From: an uncultured Methanobrevibacter sp.
GTDB taxonomy: Archaea; Methanobacteriota; Methanobacteria; Methanobacteriales; Methanobacteriaceae
Direction: 5' to 3'
DNA: 64,000 bases
NCBI RefSeq assembly: GCF_900314695.1
Contig: NZ_OMWD01000001.1
Span: 1-64,000, forward strand
In this document: piece after piece, positions 16,767 through 26,354 of the stretch
How the letters are laid out: each line of letters opens with the position of its first letter
Numbering within the stretch: position 1 is the stretch's first letter
Notes under the pieces: generated by a model
The model's input: only the letters and a program-made list of their open reading frames with translations
What the model was told of the DNA's origin: nothing
Databases searched by the model: none
Made by a program: the position numbers and the translations under genes

Positions 16767-18590
16767 ATGAGAATTTTACTAATCCATTCTGATTATTTAA
16801 ATTATACTGTAAAGAATAAAACACCTGTTGCTGAAGAAATTGAGGATGCTAAAATGCAAGGAGCATTCGACGATTCTTTAGTGGTATTTACAAGTGTTGA
16901 AAAAGAAGATGAAGATAATCCAGAAGGTATTGTTAAAAATTTAGTCAGTGAAGTTATAAAAACCAATGAACAAGTTAAAGCTGAAAATATTGTATTATAT
17001 CCATATGCTCACTTATCTTCTTCATTAGGTTCTCCAAAAGTTGCTATTAAAATTTTAAAAGATACTGAGGAAGCTTTGCTTGCTGAAAATTTAAATGTTA
17101 AAAGAGTACCTTTCGGATGGTATAAGGCATTTGAGATTTCCTGTAAAGGTCACCCATTAAGCGAACTTTCAAGAACTATTACTGCAGACACTGAAGAAGA
17201 AAAAGTTGAAAGAAAACCATCTAAATGGCAAATCCTTGAAGGGGACAAAATAACTCAAATTGATGACTTTAAATTTGAAAACAGAGCTTTCAAACAACTT
17301 GTTGATTATGAACTTGGTCAGGGAGCATCTGATGAAGGCGAACCACCTCATGTCAAATTAATGAGAGAAAAAGAAATCTGTGATTATGAACCTGCTTCTG
17401 ATGTTGGAAACCTCAGATGGTATCCAAAAGGAAAATTAATCAGAGATTTGCTTGCCGATTATGTTTATGACTTAACTGTCGACCGTGGAGCAATGCCGGT
17501 TGAAACTCCAATCTTCTATGATTTGGACAATCAAGCAATTTATGAACATGCTTACAAATTTGGTGAAAGACAATACAGAACCGACACCAAAAAGAATTTA
17601 ATGCTTAGGTTTGCAGCTTGTTTCGGTGCATTCAGATTAATGTCCGATTCATATTTGACATGGAAAAATTTCCCTGCCAAAATTTTTGAATTGACCAGAT
17701 ACAGTTTCCGTTTTGAGAAAAAAGGAGAAGTTGTTGGTCTTAAAAGATTAAGGGCATTTACCATGCCTGATTGCCACTCATTCTGTTGTGATGTACATTC
17801 ATCTTTAGAAGAATTCTCTCAACAAACTGACATGTGTATGCAGACTGGTAAAGACTTGAATTTAGATTTTGAAGTAATTTTCAGAGCAACTCAAGACTTC
17901 TTTGAAGAAAATGAAGAATGGATGTATGAAATTGCTCGCAAGTTCAACAAACCAATTCTTTTAGAAATCTTGCCTGAAAGACATCATTACTGGATATGTA
18001 AAATAGATTTGGCAAATATTGACGCTTTAGGTCGTCCTATTGAAAACCCAACTGTTCAAATCGATGTTGAAAGTGGTAAAAGATTTGACATCACCTACTT
18101 GGGAGAAGATGGCGAACAGCACAATCCTACAATCTTGCACACTTCACCAACTGGAAGTATTGAAAGGGTTTTATGTGCAATGCTTGAAAAAACTGCAATT
18201 GAAATCAATGAAAGATCTCCAATGTTGCCAACATGGTTAAGTCCAATTCAAGCAAGAATCTTAACTGTTGGAGAAAGTCATAAAGAATTTGCAGAAGAAC
18301 TTTATTCTAAAATCAATGCTTCCAACATCCGTGTGGATATTGATGATAGGGATGAGAGTATTGGTAAAAAAATCAGAAATGCATCTAAAGAATGGATTCC
18401 GTACATTTTTGTTGTCGGTGACAAGGAAATGGAATCCGGCAAGTTCCAAGTAACTGTTCGTGAAACTGGTGAGAAAGTAGAAATGACAGTTGATGACTTG
18501 ATTAGTGAAATTAATGAAAAATGTGAAGGAAAACCTTTCAGAAAATTGCCTTTGCCTAAGGATATTTCAAGAAGGATTAACTTCCAATAA
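16767..18590 (+). CDS. thrS: Threonyl-tRNA synthetase, archaeal type
   Basis: Charges tRNA-Thr. It has 607 residues. The N-terminal 140 residues are the archaeal editing domain related to D-aminoacyl-tRNA deacylase (starts M-R-I-L-L-I-H-S-D-Y), which removes mischarged serine. The class II catalytic core follows, with motif 2 around F-E-L-T-R-Y-S-F-R and zinc-site residues, including the Cys in R-F-A-A-C-F-G-A and a His near D-V-H-S-S. The C-terminal anticodon-binding domain ends near K-L-P-L-P-K. The start follows GGTGAT by three bases, the commonest spacing in this window. Confidence 0.97.
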   Translation: MRILLIHSDYLNYTVKNKTPVAEEIEDAKMQGAFDDSLVVFTSVEKEDEDNPEGIVKNLVSEVIKTNEQVKAENIVLYPYAHLSSSLGSPKVAIKILKDTEEALLAENLNVKRVPFGWYKAFEISCKGHPLSELSRTITADTEEEKVERKPSKWQILEGDKITQIDDFKFENRAFKQLVDYELGQGASDEGEPPHVKLMREKEICDYEPASDVGNLRWYPKGKLIRDLLADYVYDLTVDRGAMPVETPIFYDLDNQAIYEHAYKFGERQYRTDTKKNLMLRFAACFGAFRLMSDSYLTWKNFPAKIFELTRYSFRFEKKGEVVGLKRLRAFTMPDCHSFCCDVHSSLEEFSQQTDMCMQTGKDLNLDFEVIFRATQDFFEENEEWMYEIARKFNKPILLEILPERHHYWICKIDLANIDALGRPIENPTVQIDVESGKRFDITYLGEDGEQHNPTILHTSPTGSIERVLCAMLEKTAIEINERSPMLPTWLSPIQARILTVGESHKEFAEELYSKINASNIRVDIDDRDESIGKKIRNASKEWIPYIFVVGDKEMESGKFQVTVRETGEKVEMTVDDLISEINEKCEGKPFRKLPLPKDISRRINFQ

Positions 18591-18647
18591 TTATATTTAC
18601 AAATAAAAACATATTATAAAATGTTATTATATGACGGAGGAAATTTA

Positions 18648-19898
18648 ATGGACCCAATGTACAGAATAGGAGAAGCTCTTATTGGAGATGGCCCTGAATT
18701 AGCTCACGTTGATTTATTAATCGGTGATAAATTCGGCCCTGTTGGTCAAGCTTTTGCTAATGGATTATCCAATTTATCTGTTGGACACACTCCTTTAACA
18801 AGTGTAATCAGACCAAACTTAATGACTAAACCAGCTACTTTAATTATTCCTAAAGTAACTGTTGGTGATTTAGAAGATGCTAGTAAAATTTTTGGACCTG
18901 CACAAACTGCTGTTGCAAGAGCAGTAGCTGATGCAGTTGAAGATGGATACATTCCAAAAGATATAGTGGAAGACATTGTAATTAATGTAAGCGTATTTAT
19001 TGATCCTTCTGCAAAAGATTTCAGAAAAATATATCAATACAATTACGGAGCGACCAAATTAGCTATCAGAAGAGCAATGGAAAATTACCCATCCATCGAC
19101 AAAGTACTTGCAGAAAAAGATCGTGGAACTCACCCAATTATGGGATTCAAAGTCAAAAAACTTTGGTCACCACCATACTTACAAGTTGCACTTGACCTTG
19201 ATAATGAAGCAGCTATGGAAAGAATCATTAGCGATTTACCTGATAATGATAGAATCTTACTCGAAGCAGGTACTCCACTTGTTAAAAAATTCGGTGTAGG
19301 AATCATCGGCAAAATCAGATCTTTACGTCCGGATGCATTCATTATTGCTGATTTAAAAACTTTAGATGTTGGTCGTGTAGAAGTTAAAATGGCAGCAGAT
19401 GAAACCGCTGATGCAGTAGCTATTTCCGGTCTCGGTACTGTTGAATCTATTGCTAAAGCTATTCATGAAACTCAAAAACAAGGTATCTATTCAATTCTTG
19501 ATATGATGAATGTAGCTGAATTTGAGAAAAAATTAGCCAAACTTCCTGAAGACTTAAAACCAGATATCGTTTTATTACACAGAAATGTTGATATGGAAAC
19601 CTACAGAGCAGAACATGGTGAAGACACCAGTGACATGACTGAATGGGGTAATATTAAAGATATCAAAGCAGCTCTTGGTCCTAAAGGCTTAATTGCTGTT
19701 GCTGGAGGAATCAAACCTAATAATGTAGAAGAAGCTATCAATAAAGGTGCAAACATCATTATTGCTGGTAGATACATTATCGGTTCTAGAGATGTTAGAA
19801 GAGCAGCTCAAGATTTCTTAGAACATTTCGACCCAGATCCAGACAACATGAGACTTGCTATGGATGAAGACGAAAATATTGAAGTGAAAGACGACTAG
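18648..19898 (+). CDS. Bifunctional formaldehyde-activating enzyme / 3-hexulose-6-phosphate synthase
   Basis: A fused Fae-Hps protein of 416 residues. Residues 1-160 are Fae, which joins formaldehyde to tetrahydromethanopterin, with the catalytic His in E-L-A-H-V-D-L and the G-H-T-P-L-T-S loop. Residues 170-400 are a TIM-barrel Hps/OMP-decarboxylase-like domain (A-D-L-K-T-L-D, G-G-I-K-P-N-N, I-I-A-G-R-Y-I-I-G). In methanogens the pair connects formaldehyde/methylene-H4MPT with hexulose-6-phosphate and supplies ribose-5-phosphate. I start it at ATG 18648, because GGAGG ends seven bases upstream; an earlier in-frame ATG at 18621 has no such site. Confidence 0.95.
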   Translation: MDPMYRIGEALIGDGPELAHVDLLIGDKFGPVGQAFANGLSNLSVGHTPLTSVIRPNLMTKPATLIIPKVTVGDLEDASKIFGPAQTAVARAVADAVEDGYIPKDIVEDIVINVSVFIDPSAKDFRKIYQYNYGATKLAIRRAMENYPSIDKVLAEKDRGTHPIMGFKVKKLWSPPYLQVALDLDNEAAMERIISDLPDNDRILLEAGTPLVKKFGVGIIGKIRSLRPDAFIIADLKTLDVGRVEVKMAADETADAVAISGLGTVESIAKAIHETQKQGIYSILDMMNVAEFEKKLAKLPEDLKPDIVLLHRNVDMETYRAEHGEDTSDMTEWGNIKDIKAALGPKGLIAVAGGIKPNNVEEAINKGANIIIAGRYIIGSRDVRRAAQDFLEHFDPDPDNMRLAMDEDENIEVKDD

Positions 19899-19938
19899 TA
19901 AATTAGATTAATTTCTAATTTATTTTCTATTTTTTTTT
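19899..19938 (+). terminator. Stem-loop and T-run after fae-hps
   Basis: TAAATTAGA (19899-19907) pairs with TCTAATTTA (19914-19922) over a six-base loop. TTTTCTATTTTTTTTT follows. It begins directly at the fae-hps stop codon. Confidence 0.65.
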
Positions 19939-19954
19939 AAAAGGAGTTTTTATT

Positions 19955-20236
19955 ATGGGATTTTGTAATTCATGCGGTAGACCAATAGTCAGAGAAGATT
20001 ACGGAACTAACAAGGATGGCAGTCCTAATGATGAATTTTGCATAGATTGTTATCAAAATGGAGAGTATACAGAACCAGATATAACTCTTGATGAAATGAT
20101 TGTTAGAAAAACAAAAGAAATGATGGAAAAAAATCCTAGATTGCCAGAAACACAAGCGACTGGTATAACTGCTTTTTTTATTCCTGGATTGAAAAGATGG
20201 AATCCTGAGTTTCAGGATGATTATAAAACCCTTTAA
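19955..20236 (+). CDS. Putative zinc-ribbon domain protein
   Basis: A 93-residue protein beginning M-G-F-C-N-S-C-G-R-P. The first C-x2-C and a second F-C-I-D-C pair about 25 residues later form a treble-clef or ribbon zinc site of the putative zinc-ribbon (Zn_ribbon_2) group. The remainder is helical with a conserved-looking P-G-L-K-R-W-N-P tail. Some relatives are fused to transcription factors, so a nucleic-acid or protein contact role is possible, but nothing specific is known. An AAGGAG site is upstream. The stop overlaps the convergent coiled-coil gene by four bases. Confidence 0.75.
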   Translation: MGFCNSCGRPIVREDYGTNKDGSPNDEFCIDCYQNGEYTEPDITLDEMIVRKTKEMMEKNPRLPETQATGITAFFIPGLKRWNPEFQDDYKTL

Positions 20237-21087
20237 TTTCCACTATTTAAAATAAATTCTTTAACCTTGTTAGCGATGTATTCATCGTGGCTTCTAGTGG
20301 ATTTAATATTATATATTTCTTCCTGTAAATCGTTAAATTTGTCAACTAAATCATTATATTCTAGACGTAATGAATCATAATCTTTTTCTAAATCTTCATT
20401 AAGTTCATAAATTTCAGCATAACTGGTTTTTGTACTGAGATTTTCATGTTTTAGCTGATCATATTTGGAAGTGATTTGATCGTAACTGCTTTTGATGCTT
20501 TCATGTTCTTCTCTTAAGTTGGAACATTTTGTTTTCAAGTTTTTATTTTCTTCCTTAATGCTTGAATATTTGGTTTTGAGATTTTCATTTTCGGTTTTCA
20601 TATTGACGAATTTAGTTTTTAAATTTTCGTTTTCTATGATTAATTTTGAATGTTTGTCTCTGATTGTTTCATTTTCTTTTTTCAAGCTGTCAATATTATT
20701 TCTATTTAAGGTATTGTATTGGTCTTCAATTTCATTAATAACTTCATTTTTTGCAGCGATTTCAGCTTTGAGTTCTTCGATTTCTTTTTCGTATTCTAAA
20801 GTAGATGGATTAATGTTATTTTCAAGTTGATTTCTCAATTCTTTCACTTCCTGCACATGCAAATAATTAGCTATTTTTAAAGACTCACTTTCTTCCTCTC
20901 TACTTTTAAATGTTTCAATTTCACTTTGTGGTATAATAAGTACTTCTTCTTGGTTATTGTATATGTCTTCATTTTTTGGAACGGTGATTTGAATTTGTTC
21001 TGTAGTATATTTCTTCCTTTCACCATTTTTTAGAGTTCTATGATACTCTCTTGAATATTTTTTTACAATACCTTTTCCAACTTTCAT
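20233..21087 (-). CDS. Long coiled-coil protein with small N-terminal beta domain, hypothetical
   Basis: A 284-residue protein. Residues 1-60 form a basic, beta-rich segment (V-G-K-G-I-V-K-K-Y-S-R-E-Y) ending in Q-I-T-V-P-K-N-E. Residues 65-270 are an almost continuous coiled coil with many E-N-x-L-K and I-K-E-E-N repeats. The layout resembles structural or scaffold proteins with a DNA- or membrane-binding head, but I do not recognise a family. AAGGGTATAGT precedes the ATG. It is transcribed divergently from the CobN-like operon, and the GTAATAC boxes lie between the two. Confidence 0.65.
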   Translation of the reverse strand: MKVGKGIVKKYSREYHRTLKNGERKKYTTEQIQITVPKNEDIYNNQEEVLIIPQSEIETFKSREEESESLKIANYLHVQEVKELRNQLENNINPSTLEYEKEIEELKAEIAAKNEVINEIEDQYNTLNRNNIDSLKKENETIRDKHSKLIIENENLKTKFVNMKTENENLKTKYSSIKEENKNLKTKCSNLREEHESIKSSYDQITSKYDQLKHENLSTKTSYAEIYELNEDLEKDYDSLRLEYNDLVDKFNDLQEEIYNIKSTRSHDEYIANKVKEFILNSGN

Positions 21088-21185
21088 ACTATACCCTTAC
21101 ACTATTATGTAGTATATATTGTGTTTGAAAGTATAAATATTTTTATTAAAATGTTGTTTTATGCTGTTTTATCTTTTTTTGAAAG

Positions 21186-21256
21186 GTAATACTTTTTTCT
21201 ATTATTTGTGAAATAAGTAATACTTTAAATATATTTATTAATATTAAAAGTAATAA
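21186..21256. promoter_or_regulatory. GTAATAC operator boxes and TATA box upstream of CobN-like operon
   Basis: GTAATAC occurs at 21186-21192 and 21217-21223, and GTAATAA at 21250-21256, spaced 31 and 33 bases apart (about three helical turns). The second box runs directly into a TATA-like TTTAAATATATTTA at 21224-21237. The same arrangement is found before the DUF3344 gene (28206 onward). Boxes on both sides of a TATA box suggest repression by a dimeric or tetrameric regulator, perhaps metal- or corrinoid-responsive. The regulator is not identified. Confidence 0.6.
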
Positions 21257-21291
21257 TTGATATTAAGTTTATATTAACTGTAGGTAGTATT

Positions 21292-24200
21292 ATGTTTTTA
21301 AAAAATAAAAAATATTTTTGTGTATTAATTTTATTAATAACGATTTTTATCATCCCTTATTCATTTGCATTGGATAATTCCACTTCAGATGATGTATATC
21401 TTTCAGATAATGATAATACTGTATTAAATGATAATGCTGTTGAAGAATCAGTCAACCATGATAATTTGGGAAGTGCTGATTCATCAAAATCTCAAAATAT
21501 TACTTTATTTATTGTAAGTGATAATCCTGGAACTAACATTTTGGATAAGGCTAGTGATGAATTGAGCAGTTCCCAAAATCTTAGTAATATCAATTTGGTT
21601 ATTCGTAGTGGTGAACAGATAAAGGAAATGAATGATGTTGAATTGGTAAACTTGCTTTCTTCCTGTGATGGATTTGTTGGTGAATGGATAAGCAGTGATG
21701 TAGATTCAGTTTTAACAAATGTCTTGGGAAAATACCCCAATTTGTCAAACAAGGAATTGTTTCTCATATTGGAACCACCTTCAGGTAAATTAAATTCAGG
21801 CTCCAGTTCAATAGGATTAATCAGAAACAATACAATAAATTATCAAAAGATTTTCACAACTTTTTCAGACCAGGAACTGATTTCATATTTTGAAAATACA
21901 AAAAGAGGCAAGTACTATGTTGATGTTTACAATTACATCGACAAGAGTGCCACCAAGTTTAACCCGCTATTCAATCAGATGGTTCTTTATAAAAATATAA
22001 ATGATAAAGAAAATCTTAAAAATCAGATATTGTATGCATTAAACTATTTGGGCACTGCTTTTGAAGTCAGGGCTCCAACATTTACTGGAGTAAAACAGTA
22101 TGGAATCTATAGGGACAGATGGTACTCCCTTGATGAATATATTGCAACATTCTTCAATCCTGATGCTTCCAGAACCATTGGTATATTAGAAAGTACAATG
22201 TATATTGAATCCCAGCAATTGCATCCGTGCTATGGCATTATTGAGTCATTAGAATCAAGAGGATATAACGTAATCCCTATCTTTGCTGCAGGGGGATCTG
22301 CTGAACAATTGAAAGTGATGATTGAATCTTGGACCAGCGCAAAAACTGACTATTCAGGATTTTTGAAAAATTCATCCAATTATGACATTTATGTTGATGC
22401 TATAGTTTCAATGGTTGCTTATGGTGTCGGGGGTCAAAACTTCTCCAACGCCACAAACTTTTTTGAAGAAGTGGGAGTGCCTGTATTTAGAGCCGTCCAC
22501 TCTGATTATGTTTCCAATGAAATGTGGGAATTAGGGTCTACAGGCCTTACAACAGAAAAAAGTGATAAATGGTGGCACATTACCATTGCTGAAACTCAGG
22601 GAATCATTGATGCGACATTTGTCGGGGGTCAATCAAAATATATTTCTAATAGAACAGGAGCACAAATCACTACCTACCTCCCTTATGATAGAAATATTGA
22701 GTTATTGGCTGACAGAATTGATTCATGGGTTGATTTAAAATACACTTCCAATATTGATAAGTTAATTTCAATAATTTATTATAATTATCCTCCTGGAAAG
22801 CAAAATATAGGTTCAAGTTACTTGGATACCATAACCAGTATCTATAACATGTTAATAACTTTAAAAAATGCAGGTTATGATGTTGGTGAATTACCTGCCA
22901 ATGTTACTGAACTTGAGAATTTAATGCTTAAATGTGGTATTAATGTAGCTACTTGGGCACCGGGAGAACTTGAAAAATTAGCAAACCAGTCTGGTGTTAC
23001 ATTATTGTCTGTTAAAGAGTATACAAAATGGTTCAATTCATTGGATGAAATTGTTAAAATACAAGTTACAGAAGGACCTGTTGCATACATTGGTGAGCTT
23101 TCAAGGCGTGCAGTTGAGCTAAACTATACAAAAACAATTGGAGATACAATTGATGATTGGTATAATCAGGTTGTTGCTCTGCTTCCAGAAGAAAATGCCG
23201 TAAAATCCAAAAGTGTTTTAAGCAATATAGTATCCAGCTTAAAAAATTATACCAAAACTCAGGATGTAAAATATTATAATCTATTCTTAAAGTACTTTGA
23301 AGAGTTTAAAAAGTTAAATATTTCAGGTTTAAACGGTTGGGGAGATGCACCTGGTAATGTAATGGTTGTCAATAGAAATGGAATTGACTATTTTGTAATA
23401 CCTGGTTTAACCTATGGAAATGTATTTATTGCCCCTGAACCTCAAAGAGGATGGGAATCTGACATTGAAAACTTGTATCACTGTACTGCTGTAGCTCCAA
23501 CCCACCAGTATTTGGCAGCTTATTACTATATGCAGACCAGATACCATAACGCAATGATTTTCGTTGGAAGACACGCTACACATGAATGGTTGCCTGGAAA
23601 AGAAATTCTGCTTTCAGCTACAGATTACGGATCAGTTGTAGTTGGTGATGTGCCACAATTATACTTCTATATTGCTGATGGTTTGGCTGAAGCTATTCAG
23701 GCAAAAAGAAGAGGTTTTGCAGTTATCATTTCTCATTTAACCTCTCCAATGTCATATACTCATTTATATGGAAACTTGACTGCTGCGGCTAATTTGGCTA
23801 AAGAATATGCTGATAATCCAAATACCAAAACTGCCGATAAATTGCGTGATTTGATTATAAAAAATGATTACTGCACTAATTTGGGTCTTACAAAAGAAGA
23901 GGTAAAAACTATTTCTAATGCTTTGCTTGTCGATAAGGTAAATATGTTTTTAGTGGAAATGCAGTCTACATTGTATCCATTGGGACTTCATGCTTTGGGT
24001 CAATCCTGGAGTGAACAGGACTTGGCAAGTACAGTTTCCGCAATGTTGTCTTATGATTATGTTCTTGACAACAATCATGGCGTTTTAAATTTATTCACTG
24101 AACTTTCAAACTACTACTATTCAAAAGGATATAATCAGCTATCTGCATCTGAAAGAGAATTTATTCTAAACAAATCCTATGATATTGTAAAAGCATTGAT

Positions 24201-26343
24201 TTATTGGGATGTTGATACTGTCAATAATATTTTAATAAGTCAAAATCAAAAATTCAACAATCCTACATTTTTAGCCTGTCTTGAATTGGCTAAAAAATAT
24301 ATTGACCTTATTAATTTCAGTGTTTCAAATGAATTGAATGCAATGCTTGATGGATTAAATGGCAGATATGTTCCAGTTGGTGAAGGTGGGGAACTTGTAA
24401 TAAAGCCTGCAATTCTTCCGACAGGTAAAAACATGTTCCAAGACCAATCATCTGAACTTCCAACAATGGATGCTTGGGATTATGCAAAAAATCTTGCTTT
24501 ATTAACACTTGCTGATTTAAATGACACTACTGAAAAGATTATCATGGGTATCTGGTGTGTAGAAACTGCAAGAGATGATGGTGCATTGGTTTCTGTTGTT
24601 CTTTACCTATTGGGTATGAAGCCTGTCTGGACAGATTCTTCAAGTGCAGGTTATGACGATGAAGGTAATCCGACAGGTAAAAAAGTGAATGCAATGCCTG
24701 AAGTAATCAAACTGGATGACTTGACACGCCCTGACGGTTGGGCTAAAAAAAGAATAGATGTAACTGTAATCACAAGCGGTTTATTCAGAGATTTATACTC
24801 CTCACAATCAATATTAATGGATAATGCATATCGTGTTGCACTTGCAAGATCATACTTGACAATAACAAAGGATGCTACTTTAATGAATTCCGCACATGGT
24901 AAACAATTGCGTGAAGCTCTTGAAGGTGTAATGCAAAGTATTAACTATTATGGAATTTATAACGAGCCGTTAAATTCAAATTATGTGGCACAGCACTGGA
25001 TTGAGGATACTTTATTCTATTTAAGTCAAGGCTATAATGCTACTTATGCCGGCGAATGTGCAATAACTCGTATTTTTGCACCGCCTAATGGTGATTATGG
25101 TGCAGGAATATCAAAATTGGTATCAATGTCCTGGACATGGAATGATACAAGTGAACTTGCAGACTTTTACCTTGGAAGGATGGGTAATATGTACTCCAAA
25201 AACTATTGGGGGGATACAAACCCATTGGTATTCTTAAGGGCTCTGTCAAACTCAGATACAATTGTGGCCAGTCGTAATACTAACCAATATGGTGTATTGG
25301 ACAACGATGACTTCTTTGATTATTGGGGCGGTTTGTCAATGACTGTAGAAGATATTTCCGGTAAAGCTCCTAAATTCAACGTATTGATGTATGCGGATAA
25401 GAACAATGCATACATTTCATCATTGGAGGAAGTAATGTATAGAGAAATTGCTGCAAGATATGATAATCCAGATTGGATTAAAGGAATGATGAAAGAAGGT
25501 TATAGTGGGGCTCGTTACATGTCAAATAAATTCGTAAGTAATCTGCATGGATGGCAAGTAACAAGACCATCAGCCGTATCAGATGGCTTGTGGGATAGAA
25601 TTTATGATACTTATTATAAGGATAAATACAATATTGGCGTTAAAGACTGGTTGATGAGCGGAAATAATGCATATTCACTTATTTCCATGAGTGGAACAAT
25701 GCTTACTACCATCCATGATGGATATTGGAAAGCAGATAAGGCAACAATAAGCGATATAGCAAATACTTGGGCTCAAGCAACAGTTCAAAATGGTGTGGCA
25801 TGTTGTGACTGTAGTTGTGGTAATATTGCGATGATGCAATGGGCTGTGCAATATGTCAATCCGGATATTTTGGCTCAACTGCTTCCTAAATTATATGAGG
25901 CAACTAAAAATCCGGTATTCAAGAATAATACTCAATCAACTCAGCCACCTGAAACTGAATCAAAAGATAATCAAAAAGAAGCTTCAACTCAAAATCCAGT
26001 AAAAGGATCAACTTCTTCCTCGACTGTTAAAACAAATTCCAGTTCTACAACTACTCAAACTACTGCTCAAAGTGGTGACAATGCTCAGGGAGAAGCATTT
26101 TCAAATGTAGGTGCTGGAAGTGAATCAGTCCAAGCTGGAAGTTCATCTGCAGAGGGAGCGGATGTCAAAAAGTCAGTTGAAATAAATCCGATATCTTCCC
26201 AATCAGCCAGTGAAGTAGGTTTGTCAATAGTGGCTGTTTTAGCAATTTTATGCTTGATTATGGTTGTTGCTGTCGGATACTTTAGAAATGAAGATGATAA
26301 AGATAAAGTTCAAGATTTAGATAAGTTATTTAATGAAAGATAG
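21292..26343 (+). CDS. Secreted, membrane-anchored CobN-like chelatase large subunit homologue
   Basis: A 1683-residue CobN/ChlH-family protein. CobN is the large, tetrapyrrole- and metal-binding subunit of cobaltochelatase. Seen: a signal peptide (residues 1-26, ending Y-S-F-A), the CobN body with H-E-W-L-P-G-K (764-770) preceded by G-R-H-A-T, then A-K-R-R-G-F-A-V-I-I-S-H-L, a cysteine cluster C-C-D-C-S-C-G (1504-1510), a Ser/Thr/Gln-rich linker (about 1545-1635), and a C-terminal membrane helix (about 1642-1663) with a short charged cytoplasmic tail. The bulk therefore faces outside, unlike cytoplasmic CobN. It is first in an operon with DUF2162, ExbB-like and DUF2149 genes. No CobS/CobT-type ATPase genes are here. 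Binding or metal exchange of an external tetrapyrrole or corrinoid is an inference. Confidence 0.88.
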   Translation: MFLKNKKYFCVLILLITIFIIPYSFALDNSTSDDVYLSDNDNTVLNDNAVEESVNHDNLGSADSSKSQNITLFIVSDNPGTNILDKASDELSSSQNLSNINLVIRSGEQIKEMNDVELVNLLSSCDGFVGEWISSDVDSVLTNVLGKYPNLSNKELFLILEPPSGKLNSGSSSIGLIRNNTINYQKIFTTFSDQELISYFENTKRGKYYVDVYNYIDKSATKFNPLFNQMVLYKNINDKENLKNQILYALNYLGTAFEVRAPTFTGVKQYGIYRDRWYSLDEYIATFFNPDASRTIGILESTMYIESQQLHPCYGIIESLESRGYNVIPIFAAGGSAEQLKVMIESWTSAKTDYSGFLKNSSNYDIYVDAIVSMVAYGVGGQNFSNATNFFEEVGVPVFRAVHSDYVSNEMWELGSTGLTTEKSDKWWHITIAETQGIIDATFVGGQSKYISNRTGAQITTYLPYDRNIELLADRIDSWVDLKYTSNIDKLISIIYYNYPPGKQNIGSSYLDTITSIYNMLITLKNAGYDVGELPANVTELENLMLKCGINVATWAPGELEKLANQSGVTLLSVKEYTKWFNSLDEIVKIQVTEGPVAYIGELSRRAVELNYTKTIGDTIDDWYNQVVALLPEENAVKSKSVLSNIVSSLKNYTKTQDVKYYNLFLKYFEEFKKLNISGLNGWGDAPGNVMVVNRNGIDYFVIPGLTYGNVFIAPEPQRGWESDIENLYHCTAVAPTHQYLAAYYYMQTRYHNAMIFVGRHATHEWLPGKEILLSATDYGSVVVGDVPQLYFYIADGLAEAIQAKRRGFAVIISHLTSPMSYTHLYGNLTAAANLAKEYADNPNTKTADKLRDLIIKNDYCTNLGLTKEEVKTISNALLVDKVNMFLVEMQSTLYPLGLHALGQSWSEQDLASTVSAMLSYDYVLDNNHGVLNLFTELSNYYYSKGYNQLSASEREFILNKSYDIVKALIYWDVDTVNNILISQNQKFNNPTFLACLELAKKYIDLINFSVSNELNAMLDGLNGRYVPVGEGGELVIKPAILPTGKNMFQDQSSELPTMDAWDYAKNLALLTLADLNDTTEKIIMGIWCVETARDDGALVSVVLYLLGMKPVWTDSSSAGYDDEGNPTGKKVNAMPEVIKLDDLTRPDGWAKKRIDVTVITSGLFRDLYSSQSILMDNAYRVALARSYLTITKDATLMNSAHGKQLREALEGVMQSINYYGIYNEPLNSNYVAQHWIEDTLFYLSQGYNATYAGECAITRIFAPPNGDYGAGISKLVSMSWTWNDTSELADFYLGRMGNMYSKNYWGDTNPLVFLRALSNSDTIVASRNTNQYGVLDNDDFFDYWGGLSMTVEDISGKAPKFNVLMYADKNNAYISSLEEVMYREIAARYDNPDWIKGMMKEGYSGARYMSNKFVSNLHGWQVTRPSAVSDGLWDRIYDTYYKDKYNIGVKDWLMSGNNAYSLISMSGTMLTTIHDGYWKADKATISDIANTWAQATVQNGVACCDCSCGNIAMMQWAVQYVNPDILAQLLPKLYEATKNPVFKNNTQSTQPPETESKDNQKEASTQNPVKGSTSSSTVKTNSSSTTTQTTAQSGDNAQGEAFSNVGAGSESVQAGSSSAEGADVKKSVEINPISSQSASEVGLSIVAVLAILCLIMVVAVGYFRNEDDKDKVQDLDKLFNER

Positions 26344-26354
26344 TGGGTGTTTTA

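Noticed and set aside
19955..21087. Zinc-ribbon and coiled-coil genes as a toxin-antitoxin pair
   Set aside because: They are convergent, overlapping only at their stops, and neither resembles a known toxin or antitoxin.
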